DNA of 23,645 nucleotides from Ascoidea tarda (nom. inval.). Its lineage: Eukaryota; Ascomycota; Saccharomycetes; Ascoideales; Ascoideaceae. Location of the stretch: contig JAKTTS010000230.1 in NCBI GenBank assembly GCA_030560485.1, forward strand, positions 1 through 23,645. Direction: 5' to 3'. The position numbers and the translations under genes are program-made. The notes below the pieces were generated by a model, which saw only the letters and a program-made list of their open reading frames with translations, was not told the DNA's origin and made no database searches. This document shows, one piece after another, positions 10,593 through 18,960 of this stretch; the first letter of the stretch is position 1; every line of letters starts with the position of its first letter.

Positions 10593-11124
10593 CATCATAT
10601 GGTTTAGAAGAGCAAAGCGTAGTTTCATCTAAAGATCGAGTCCCATTAAGTGATGGTCGATCATTCAGAAACGAATTAATCCACTCATTAAACGAAGAGC
10701 CTCTTTCTTCGGAATTGTATATAATTGCCAATGTTTTCCACTCTTCTTTATCTGTTGAAGTCGCCCAAAATTTTGCCAAAACCCGAGAAATTTGTTGTTG
10801 TGAAGTTGATCCCCCAATTTTTTTAGAATAATATGATCTATAAGCAGTGTATCCATTTAATCTTTTTTTTCTGCAAATCACTTTTGATATTTTGGATCTT
10901 GATATCATTGAATGAGGTTTTGGTTTTAGCGTTTTAAGATAATTCGAAAGAGCATTTGACGGCTTAGGTATTTTGGGATTAAATCTTGAAAAAACTAACA
11001 TTGATTTTTTGCTGTTGTCAGAGATGATAGATTTATGACATTTTCTTGATTTAATACTATAATTGGTTTTTGTTGACTGACTGTTTACCGAAAATTTTGT
11101 AAGATATTGATTGAATTTAGTCAT
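10486..11124 (-). CDS. MATALPHA1: Mating-type protein alpha1 (alpha-box transcriptional activator)
   Basis: A 212-codon intact frame. Residues about 85-150 form the alpha-box DNA-binding domain: KKRLNGYTAYRSYYSKK, then a helix with QISRVLAKFW, EEWKTLAIIYN and a final SSFNEWINSFL. These align in order with yeast alpha1 (KKYLNSFMAFRAYYSQ...LLAEEW...WDYFAQQYN...FGFVEWL). The N-terminal 80 residues are basic and Ser/Lys-rich, as in other alpha1 proteins. In the family, alpha1 acts in the nucleus with Mcm1 to switch on alpha-specific genes. No intron interrupts the alpha-box. The start chosen is the first ATG, and the gene is divergent from MATalpha2, the classical arrangement. The C-terminus is uncertain: a possible 88-nt intron at 10505-10592 would replace the last 35 residues and end the protein at 10401. 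Confidence 0.92.
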   Translation of the reverse strand: MTKFNQYLTKFSVNSQSTKTNYSIKSRKCHKSIISDNSKKSMLVFSRFNPKIPKPSNALSNYLKTLKPKPHSMISRSKISKVICRKKRLNGYTAYRSYYSKKIGGSTSQQQISRVLAKFWATSTDKEEWKTLAIIYNSEERGSSFNEWINSFLNDRPSLNGTRSLDETTLCSSKPYDGMVQNIFENPSNNGKTFSLYDENFIFNICSNFHFF

Positions 11125-11274
11125 AGTAAAATAATTATTACAATTTTACAAAAATAGAATTGTCAATCATTAATTATTAAACGCTTTTGACATATAAGCA
11201 AAAAAATGTCCAGTCATGAAATTTATTTTCAGATCACTTCAGTTGCCCCAAATTTAAAAAGGTGCTACTTAAAC

Positions 11275-11280
11275 TTTATA
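11275..11280 (-). promoter_or_regulatory. TATA box candidate for MATalpha1
   Basis: TATAAA on the minus strand, 150 bp before the MATalpha1 start. Spacing is acceptable for yeast, but AT-richness makes this weak. Confidence 0.25.
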
Positions 11281-11926
11281 TTTTTAAAAACAGTACCGAT
11301 GGCCAGTTTGATATTTTTCTTCAAAACATTTTCTCTAGATATTTTTATTTTATAAAAAAAAAAAATTTAAAATTTCGAATACAAGATTCAAATAATCATT
11401 GAAAAGATTAGTTCATCTCATCAAAAATCATTGAATCATTAAGATTTTTATGGTCAAAATTTGAAATAATTTTGAATGATAGAGTTAATGGTTAAATTTT
11501 GTTTGTGGGTTTTTAATTCGGCCGGTAAATTCATCCCAATAATCTCGCAGTTAATTTGATCGAATTCAAAATATTTGAAATTAACAATCAGCCGTACTAT
11601 TAGATATTGTTAACTCCACTTTTAATTCATAAGTTATTTATATTATTTGATGGCTATTTGAGTTGAAAATAATATCTGTTCATAAAATTTCATGTTTTCT
11701 ATTTTCTCATTCGTGGGTTTAATCGTCCAAAAATATATATTACAGTGTTTTGCTAACACTTTGATATTGTTTGCGCTTTCGGGTTTTAAAATCCTCTTTT
11801 GATGAAAATTTTTTTCATTAAAATATCATTCGATATATTAATATAGAAAAAGCATGATATTTTATGTAGTAATTTTTAAGAGATATTAGTAAATGAGTTC
11901 AATTTAAAGAGGGTAACTTCATTTTT

Positions 11927-11933
11927 TATAAAA
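11927..11933 (+). promoter_or_regulatory. TATA box candidate for MATalpha2
   Basis: TATAAAA, 45 bp before the start codon and the best TATA match on this strand near the gene. In such an AT-rich region a chance match is possible. Confidence 0.4.
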
Positions 11934-11977
11934 TCAATAAGCAGGTTTTTTTTTATTTTCAACATCTTCTTTATACA

Positions 11978-13232
11978 ATGGATATTCGTGCAATCACTGA
12001 TATTGATTCTGCCAAACAAAATGAGAATGGTTTTCTGGCAAATATCAATAAGTGAGTATATTGAGGATTTATTTTGCTAACCAAAAATGATTTATTGAGT
12101 TACCAAACTAACAAAAATCAGATTAAATTTAATCGTTAATAGCCTTGCGGATTGCTTGAAAACTTTGCTTGAAGATATTGAGATTGACGATGAAAAAATT
12201 ATCCAAAAATTGAAATCCAGTGAAAGTGTAAGTATGATTTGTTTGGTAAATAATTTATTATATATACTAATTTTTCAGGAACTTGAAATAATTGTTTCAA
12301 ACTATACCGGCCATTACCAGCCAGTTTCTTTATCTAACGAAGAATTAGATTCCATTACTAAAATCATGGTTCTTTCAAAAAATATTGCGACTATGAGTGA
12401 ATTAAGAAAAAGTTTAGATTCTCTTGAGACCATCGTACTTGATAAAATTGAACGTTTATATTTTGAAGATAGTGAAGAAAATTTTGTTGAATCTACTGCC
12501 GAGATTGAAAAGGTGTGTGATGAATTACTTATGTACAAATCTACGTTGTCTCTCTACTCTATTGAATCGAAAAACCATGTATTTGAGTATTTGCCAGAAA
12601 AAAATTTAACTGCGAAACAAAAAAGAAATTATGAAGAAACGCAGGAAAAAGAGCCAAATGGTGGCAGTCAACTGGGAAAAAATGATAAGGATTTCGGTAA
12701 TGAACTGATGGGTTCAAAACCAAGCAGTGTGAAAAAAGTTAAATTCGGAGTGATTATTACTCCAGAATCAATTATTAATCAATCTAAATCTTTTTCGCCT
12801 GGAACATCAAATGAAAAAATAAAACAAGGCAAACGTGTTCTTGAAGAATGGTATGTGAAAATAAATTTCTCCTATCAATTTTAAAATATTGAGCTTTAAC
12901 TAATAATACTAGGTACCAAACAAATCGGCAATATCCATATGTTGGAAAACACATTAGTAGTCTTTGTGACCAAACAGGGTTTGACGAAAATAAAATTCGT
13001 ACATGGTACGTAGATAATAATATCTTTTCAATAAATTTCAATGATTACTAACTTGAAGTCACAATAGGTTTTCAAATCGAAGGTATGATATTTTTTTTTC
13101 AATTTTCATGGTATAATATTTCAAATATTATTGTAAAAACTAACAGGGTTTTTTAGAAGAAAAGACAAAAATCCATCAATATCTAATGAACTTCGATCTT
13201 TAATTGTTGTGGATGATAGTAACGCAAAATGA
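11978..13232 (+). CDS. MATALPHA2: Mating-type protein alpha2 (homeodomain repressor), six exons
   Basis: Exons 11978-12051, 12122-12227, 12279-12850, 12913-13005, 13068-13082 and 13157-13232 give an open frame of 311 codons plus TGA. The homeodomain (about residues 236-290) has LEEWY, QYPYV, a second helix, then KIRTWFSNRRRK with W282, S284, N285 and R288. These match the DNA-contacting W48, S50, N51 and R54 positions of yeast alpha2 (WVSNRRRK). Before it, KVKFGVIITPESIINQSKS (213-231) resembles the alpha2 Mcm1-binding linker VFNVVTQDMINKS. After it, SISNELRSLI (294-303) resembles the a1-binding tail TIAPELADLL. The N-terminal 200 residues are helical and acidic. Family role: with Mcm1 it represses a-specific genes, and with a1 it represses haploid genes. 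At 311 residues it is longer than the Saccharomyces protein (210). The start is the only ATG after the TATA box, in TACAATGG. Confidence 0.93.
12052..12121 (+). other. MATalpha2 intron 1 (70 nt)
   Basis: Donor GTGAGT, branch AACTAAC with its A at 12111, acceptor TCAG. Phase 2: the split codon is Lys (AA|A). Without removal the frame closes at the donor. Confidence 0.85.
12228..12278 (+). other. MATalpha2 intron 2 (51 nt, stop-free)
   Basis: Donor GTAAGT, branch TACTAAT (12265-12271 region), acceptor TTTTTCAG only 8 nt after the branch A. Phase 0. Its length is a multiple of three and it has no stop, so retention would add 17 mostly hydrophobic residues. Confidence 0.8.
12851..12912 (+). other. 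MATalpha2 intron 3 (62 nt)
   Basis: Donor GTATGT, branch AACTAAT, acceptor ACTAG. It splits the Trp codon (TG|G) of LEEW in helix 1 of the homeodomain. Retention would add about ten residues and stop before helices 2 and 3. Confidence 0.85.
13006..13067 (+). other. MATalpha2 intron 4 (62 nt)
   Basis: Donor GTACGT, perfect TACTAAC branch site at 13046-13052, acceptor AATAG. It again splits a Trp codon (TG|G), this time the invariant W48 of the recognition helix. Confidence 0.88.
13083..13156 (+). other. MATalpha2 intron 5 (74 nt)
   Basis: Donor GTATGA, branch AACTAAC with its A at 13143, acceptor TTTTTTAG at 13156. An alternative AG at 13146 follows the branch too closely and would end the protein three codons later, losing the basic tail. 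The later AG restores RRRK and the a1-binding-like tail. Confidence 0.8.
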
Positions 13233-13289
13233 AATTGATATTTAAATACATGATAAAATACAAATAAAAAATTAATGAAAATATAGTTT

Positions 13290-13317
13290 TCAATTTATTT
13301 TGAGTCGTGTCGTTCAA
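13290..13317 (+). repeat. Short repeat with TCGTGTCGTT, copy 1
   Basis: CAATTTATTTTGAG precedes TCGTGTCGTT (13305-13314). Similar strings occur at 13490-13537 and 15247-15290. Confidence 0.45.
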
Positions 13318-13489
13318 TAGCAACTTGAATAATTTTAAAAAAGTAAGTTGAATCAAAAATCTTTAACAATAAATTTTTAAATTAGATTTTGTAAATAAAT
13401 TTTTAGTATAAATTTCTCCGCAATTGGGTTTGGTTTGCAACCAATGATTTATGATATAATTCCCATTAAAATATTTTGGAATGTTGCAA

Positions 13490-13537
13490 TTTTTTTAGTT
13501 GATCAATTAACAATTTCTGTCGTGTCGTTTTAAAATA
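13490..13537 (+). repeat. Short repeat with TCGTGTCGTT, copy 2
   Basis: A T-run, a CAATT stretch, TTTCTG, then TCGTGTCGTT (13520-13529) and TTAAAATA. The copy at 15247-15290 has the same layout over about 45 bp. Confidence 0.5.
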
Positions 13538-13691
13538 TAAAAACTTATACAATCTAAAACCTATTGCCAGTTATATCACCAATAATGTGAATTGAATTTA
13601 GTAGGGAAAATTAAATTATATTTAGTAATTCGACTAACGAGAATTTAATCAGATCATTAAAGAATTTGTGCTTTGAATTTTGTTCGTTGAA

Positions 13692-14600
13692 TGTTGATTA
13701 TGAATGATTTTATGTTGGCTATCGATGAAGCGTTTAAATTAGTTGACATAAATGTTGTTCGAATTGTTGCGCACTGTGATTACAGTGGACGGGAAAAAAA
13801 TAAAGGTTAGGTTATGAAATTATGAAGGAATTCTATATAAAAACAATTTAAAACATACCAGTATTGCTGTGAGATAACATTTGTTAAAAAAGTTGAAAAA
13901 TGATTTGCACGAATGTCTAAAATTTATAGGATAACTGGAAAATAAATGGTCGAATAACATATCAGTAGTATAGTTTGAAGGTGAAGAAGAAAATAAAGAG
14001 AAGGAATTAGAGGTTGAAGGCAACAATGGTGAATTGCGCAATAAAATTGATTTCGCAAGATTGTGTATTGAAGTACAATGAGAAGATATTATTGGGGATG
14101 ACATTTTGAAGTTTGAAGAATTTTTGAAATCATATTTGTGAGATCGTGGTGAAGAAATGATACTGCTAGACATTCTATGAGGGTTGAAAAACCGTCAGTA
14201 ATTATAATTAGTAAGTAAATTTTTATTAAAAATACCGGAGATGGTGAATCAAAACAAGGAAAATTAAATGAAGAGAAAAAAATAGTGAAAACTTCGAAAA
14301 GAAAATTATGATTAAGTGGCGAAAAAGACATTGGTCACATAGGGGAAAATATGATTTAGGATGTCGGATGTGTATTGAATGATGATGGAGAGACTGGTCA
14401 ATGGTATAAAGTAGTGAAAACAAACGAAAAGCGAAAAAAAATGGCAAATAGCTGGGAGTAGAGAAAATTACAACAGTAATAGTTGAAGCATTATAAGAGA
14501 ATCAATAAAAATGAAAACACCAAACTTAAAACATGGTGAATCATGGAAAGCAGCGTGGATATCAATAACATAGAAAATGGACTTGTCAAAATAAAAGCAA
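13692..14600 (+). pseudogene. Degraded Lys/Glu-rich coding sequence, unknown family
   Basis: Starts with an open 37-codon stretch (MLIMNDFMLAIDEAFKLVDI, then NVVRIVAHCDYSGREKNK). Protein-like text continues in the same phase (KQFKTYQYCCEITFVKKVEK, about 13845), then in a shifted phase from about 13975 (GEEENKEKELEVEGNNGELR, KIDFARLCIEV, DDILKFEEFLKSYL). A third block near 14230-14450 reads GDGESKQGKLNEEKK and LNDDGETGQWYKVVKTNEKR. The frames are interrupted repeatedly by stops and at least two phase changes, so this is a broken gene or an unrecognised multi-exon one. It follows MATalpha2 on the same strand. I cannot name it; it does not resemble SLA2, PAP1 or PIK1, common MAT neighbours. Confidence 0.5.
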
Positions 14601-15240
14601 AATAGAGCAAGAATTGTGAAAGAAAAAAATGAATAACAAAAGGATGAATGATAAATGAAATAAAGTATCAGAAATAAAGAAAAATTATGTTGTTGTTAAA
14701 AAGTGAAACGGCAAACAAATTGAAGTAAATATTATTAAAAAAATAAAGTGGAAAATAAAAAAAGAGATAGGAAATAAATTGAAATGTCGGCGCTAGACGT
14801 GAAGGATCATTGAATGTAAAAATGGAGGTAATATGGAATTCAAAATAAATTGAATTTAAAAAAGTTTAATTGAAGGAGGACGTGGAAATTTGTAATTAAA
14901 TGAAGTGATTGTTAGAAATAAATAAAGCAAAGCGGATTAGTTAACATAAATAAGAAGTCTATTGAAAATGAAAATAATGTGCGTGCAAGGAGCAAGAAAA
15001 TAATCAGTGGAGAAATTGAGGAGTATTGAAAAAAAATCTGACAGTAAATCTTTTGCTGGTTCTAAGATCCAAAAAAAATTGATTTTGCTGAAAACACCAA
15101 AAAGTATGGTGAGTAGGTTGGATTGAGCAGAAAACCAAATATATCATCGTGTAGGGGCAAATATTAGTGATAGTAAAGGAAGTACGATCTATAGATGAAG
15201 AATGTGAGTATTATGTGAGCAGACGATAACGGATCAAGAT
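14601..15240 (+). other. Purine-rich, A-rich tract
   Basis: The plus strand is strikingly A/G-rich over about 600 bp, continuing the strand bias of the Lys/Glu-rich relic before it. Stops are dense in all frames. It is probably the fully eroded continuation of that gene; no other signal seen. Confidence 0.4.
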
Positions 15241-15246
15241 TGTTAG

Positions 15247-15290
15247 TTTTTTTTGTACAATCAATTTGTTTGTTGTGTCGTTTAAAAATA
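15247..15290 (+). repeat. Short repeat with TTGTGTCGTT, copy 3
   Basis: T-run, CAAT, TTGTTTG, then TTGTGTCGTT (15273-15282) and TAAAAATA, matching the layout of the copy at 13490-13537. Confidence 0.5.
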
Positions 15291-15344
15291 GTTCATTCAA
15301 CATCGGTATCGGTGGTAGTAATTACACAAAGAATTTTCACTATG

Positions 15345-15390
15345 AGTGATGGTCACGATGGTGACGATCGTTGATGGTGATGATTGTTGT
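15345..15390 (+). repeat. Imperfect GGTGAT/GATGGT simple repeat
   Basis: About 45 bp of degenerate GATGGT and GGTGAT hexamer units. A short low-complexity tract with no coding evidence. Confidence 0.55.
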
Positions 15391-15845
15391 TTTATTAACC
15401 AATGTTTGTGTTGCAATTAAAAGTTTAAACATTCAATTGTTATTTGTATGGTTTTATTAAAAATACAAGGTCATCAAGTTTGAAATAAATAAATGTGGAT
15501 TTTATGTTGTATTTGGTAGTGATGTTTTGTCGTAAATAGTATAAATTATTATTAATTCATAGATGGAAAGCAAGGTAATTTTAGTGTGCTGTTTCTTTGC
15601 ACAATTTTAAACGGATTGAATTTAATAATGGTTTTAATATTGATCATTTTTTGGTGATTGATTGACTATTTTTGGATCTAGATTTTGAATGCGGATTATT
15701 AAGTATTTTGCAAAATGGTTTAGTGAATTGTAGTGGATTTGTTGATAGTTGTGGGCTAGGAATCAAATCTGATGGAGCTGTCAGAACACAATTGTCATTG
15801 AAGACGTTAAAATGAAATAAAGTGATATCATTCGGAGAGTGAATT
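15391..15845. other. Sequence with no recognisable gene
   Basis: T/G-rich on the plus strand with frequent stops in all frames. No motif recognised. Confidence 0.4.
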
Positions 15846-17515
15846 TCACAGCATCATAGTTCCATCTCCGGTACTAGGGTGAATTGATTGTTCAAATTCT
15901 TTGGTTCTATTTTTGCATAGTATGTCGACATTCATATGAAAAGTGCAGTTAAATGGTTTTTCAAATGATTCAACTAACGATAGGTGATCACGCACAAGAT
16001 ATTGCATTGGCCCTACCATTTCAATCGTAAAACAATTTTTGGAAGTGGTTGAAGTGATGAATTTATTTATTGAAACCATTCTTGATAAGTGTATCGTAGA
16101 AGGTATTGAGTGGATTGCTAGATGTTCAATCACGTTTTGTAGGTCTATCGCTGCATTTTTCCAACTCTAAGACGATCATCAAATTTTTTGAATGAATTTC
16201 ATGTTAAGAAATTGGGTTGATATTAGTTTCATGAATTGGTAAATATAAGTTCATCTACAAATCAATTTATTGTTTCTGTTTTGGTGTAAGTATTTAATTT
16301 TGGTCATTATTTATCTTATGAAAGACATTAGTGTTTGAAAAGCTGCCAAACAACGAGTGCATATGTCATACTACTGATTGAAGATTAATGTTTGAATTGG
16401 ATTTTAAAAACTACTTCTTCACTGATGAAATATTCAATTGCCGATTGTGATGAAAATCCAAGATCTAGGCTACATCTCATAAATAACCTTGTGATGAGAT
16501 TAACTGAAAATCTTTCAATTCTGGATTTCAGAAGATCTAACATCAATTAGAATTGGTAATCAGAGTCCTCCTTTATAGTTGATGCTGTAACAAACTGAAA
16601 ATTGGTAGAATACTTAATGGAAATACTCCGATTTTATTTTAGTATTGAAAATTTGGTGTCAAAATGAGGCAATCCAATATCTTCAGAATGATTGCTGAAA
16701 TCAAAAGAATTTTCTTCTGTTTCCCGGGTTGCCAAAGTACGGTTAATCAATAGAGACTGATTGCTACAAGCAAGAACATCAACCTGAATATTTGATCAAC
16801 CATTATAATTACTGAACAGAGTATAATCAACGAGGGATCTGTAGCACTGAAAACGTGCTTTATCCGTTCCGAAAATGTGGTTGTCTGAAGGTTGTACAAT
16901 GTATGAATAAAAAGGGGGAAGAAAATGAAGCATAATAATTTGACGCTCAGCAAATTGTAAAGCTTAATGATTGTAATACAGTAATTAATATCAATTTGGT
17001 GAAATGTTTTCAACGCATATGAAACTGATTGTAAATTGATGCTGAAATATACATCTTTTTTGCTATTAGCTTTTCAATGCCCATTTCTAATATTGTTAGT
17101 TATAAAAGTTTGTCAATTGTTTTTCATGGCTTTTTTTTTGTATAGCAAATCGAATCAATCTCCCATTCAATTCTACCGACCATGTGACTGGTGTTCCAGT
17201 TATTTTTTAATTATGCTTCATTTGAAAAAATTTTGTTGTCCGCAAATCGAGCTGAGGTAAGCACTTTTTCTTGTCCACCACAAATATCAGATATACTTTC
17301 AGGGTAGTAAATTTTGGATAAAAAGAAACCACACTTTATCACTGAGTTAGCAACACAAAGCCCTCATGGATATATATCCAGCAATTGATCAGTGATCTAG
17401 GAGTGGTTCCCATTAGTCTACCTACTTATCCTCGATAAAACAAAGCGCTTAAAAGATCTGGCCAGAAACAAATCTTATTCCCTGAAGAACCAAGTTTCCC
17501 TAGAGTTCGCTTAGA
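15846..17515 (-). pseudogene. Large degraded coding sequence on the minus strand, unknown family
   Basis: Reading leftward from 17515, one phase stays protein-like for long stretches: GSSGNKICFWPDLLSALFYR, GTTPRSLINCWIYIHEGFVL and GTPVTWSVELNGRLIRFAIQ (17515-17140). Then, from about 16912, come QPSDNHIFGTDKARFQCYRS, NRTLATRETEENSFDFSNHS and LKSRIERFSVNLITRLFMRC. The block 16912-16390 has about four stops in some 170 codons, where a dozen would be expected. A further open stretch of 95 codons in another phase ends at 15846. Stops outnumber phase changes. No family recognised. It may be part of one large gene with the fragments further right. Confidence 0.45.
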
Positions 17516-18419
17516 ATTCAGAAGTCGGTTTTTTATAGTAATTGAATGGTATTCATAGTTACCATATTGGTCTACAAGCCCTTAATGGTTGACTCACCTT
17601 CACAGAATAAATAATAATAAAAGCACCCACATTTTATCACAGCACCGAGCATTTTAATCAAGTGTTTCGAGTACCGAAGTAAGGATGCACGATTTCTTTA
17701 ATTCATATAATGATCAATTGGGTGGTTATTCAAAAGGAAAAAGTATTTAAAGTAATCAGAATAACATCCGTTCAAAACACTATTGACTTCGGGGAATAAA
17801 GTACATCAAATGTCAGTGGTGTCACGTTTTCCTCATTTTCCCCTGTTGATTTTACCAAATCTTTATCATCAACAATTTGATCATATACTGACTGCACTAT
17901 TTCCTCTCACACGAATACTTTCAATCCTTCAGCTGCAAAGTTTTCAGAAATCCGACTTACCTACTTACAGCGACCTACTAACTCACCACTGGTTTACTGC
18001 TTAACCATTCATTTAACTTGAAAATGGGTTAGTTTGTTTAGTAAGTAGATTGTAAATACAAGCTGGGAACGGAACACAACCGAGCCACGCCAAAGATTTT
18101 AAAGCAGGATAAGCCCTAAACAAAATAAGAAGATTTTCATAACATGCAATCCTGTCTATGAGCGAAATAATTTAATTCAAGAATTCAATTGGATATGCAA
18201 ACTCTTGAAGACTGATCGAATTGTTGAACTACTGTCTGACAGAATTAAGTAGAAAATGCTTAAGGGGGAAAAAAGCATACACCTTATCGAGGAAGAAAGC
18301 CCAGTGAATCAAAAAATAGAAAAAAAATTAAATAATCATAATAATTTAGTGTACTGAAAATCGGTTGTTCAAAATTCTTGAAGTTAAACTAAACATAGGA
18401 AATAAAGAGAAGTATAAGC
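17516..18419 (-). pseudogene. Degraded minus-strand coding remains (clearest at 17780-18000)
   Basis: The stretch from about 17990 to 17785 reads SRISENFAAEGLKVFV, EEIVQSVYDQIVDDKDLVKS and GENEENVTPLTFDVLYSPKS in one phase, with acidic, varied composition unlike noise. The overlapping plus-strand frame (17783-18004) is Ser/Pro/Leu-rich and looks like its shadow. The rest of this interval shows little. It probably belongs to the same decayed gene or gene series as 15846-17515. Confidence 0.4.
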
Positions 18420-18960
18420 TCTATTTATTTTGTTTAGAAATGTCTTAGATGGAGGCTGCCTTAGAATAAGTAAAAGAGTGGTTTATGAGAATGGTGATAG
18501 AACCTCGATTTTGGCCATGCAATCTTTGACGTCAATGAAAACTGGACACACGAAAAATATCCCAAAAGATATGGAACCTTTCAGAATACTGTGATGGGGA
18601 CGAGTCCACTACCAGATGTTATACCGATAATCACTAACTCCAATTAATTAGACAATCTTGTATTTCACATTAACTCATGTTGCTGTTTGTGCGGTACTTG
18701 TGGAGGTACTGAAAACACAAGCTGAAGCAGAAATCATTCTAGAGATATAAATGGCATTCTAATTGTGCGTTTTATAAATGTTTTAGTCTCATTGAGTATT
18801 GGAGTGCATAACTGGTATGGACTGGAAAGAAGAAAAGAGAATCAGCGAACACTAAGTGGAGTCTCCAGAACTAAAAATGGGTGGCATTGATGTTGCTAGT
18901 GGCATAGAAGTCAATTCAAGAAATTATTTGTTGTAATTCCGAACAATATTTCAAATTTCC
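18420..18960 (-). pseudogene. Degraded minus-strand coding remains
   Basis: A single phase from 18960 to 18421 is protein-like with about ten breaks, for example GNLKYCSELQQIIS, WRLHLVFADSLFFFPVHTSY, LHKYRTNSNMS, VDSSPSQYSERFHIFWDIFR and GSITILINHSFTYSKAASI. The stop density is somewhat below the AT-driven expectation. The family is unknown and chance cannot be excluded. Confidence 0.3.

Larger units (their letters stand above)
11125..11977. promoter_or_regulatory. Divergent MATalpha1-MATalpha2 promoter region
   Basis: An 853-bp gap between the two start codons with no coding potential. In yeasts the alpha1 and alpha2 genes share such a bidirectional promoter, which the a1-alpha2 dimer represses in diploids. 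A TATAAAA box lies 45 bp before the MATalpha2 ATG (11927-11933). A weaker TATAAA in the other orientation lies 150 bp before the MATalpha1 ATG (11275-11280). Operator sites could not be assigned by eye with confidence. The gap is several times longer than the compact MAT promoter of Saccharomyces. Confidence 0.7.
13233..13691. other. MATalpha2 3' flank, no gene seen
   Basis: AT-rich sequence holding the likely MATalpha2 3' UTR (AAATAAA-like strings near 13262) and two copies of the TCGTGTCGTT motif. No protein-like frame. Confidence 0.45.

Noticed and set aside
12314-12538. Minus-strand frame within MATalpha2 exon 3
   Set aside because: Shadow of the real gene; Ser-rich complement of the coding frame with no independent support.
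12784-13041. Minus-strand frame across the homeodomain exons
   Set aside because: It crosses well-supported exons and introns of MATalpha2 on the other strand and has no recognised motif.
10486-13232. Schizosaccharomyces-type mat-P locus (Pc alpha-box plus Pi homeodomain)
   Set aside because: The gene pairing is similar, but the Mcm1-linker and a1-tail resemblance of the homeodomain protein and the alpha1-like length fit budding-yeast alpha1/alpha2 better. Not fully excluded.
13820-14447. Ser/Phe/His-rich minus-strand frames
   Set aside because: They are complements of the purine-rich, Lys/Glu-rich plus-strand relic and show the typical Ser/Phe/Leu bias of such shadows.
17783-18004. 73-codon plus-strand frame
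   Set aside because: The opposite strand has more varied, acidic protein text, so this Pro/Leu/Ser-rich frame is likely its shadow.
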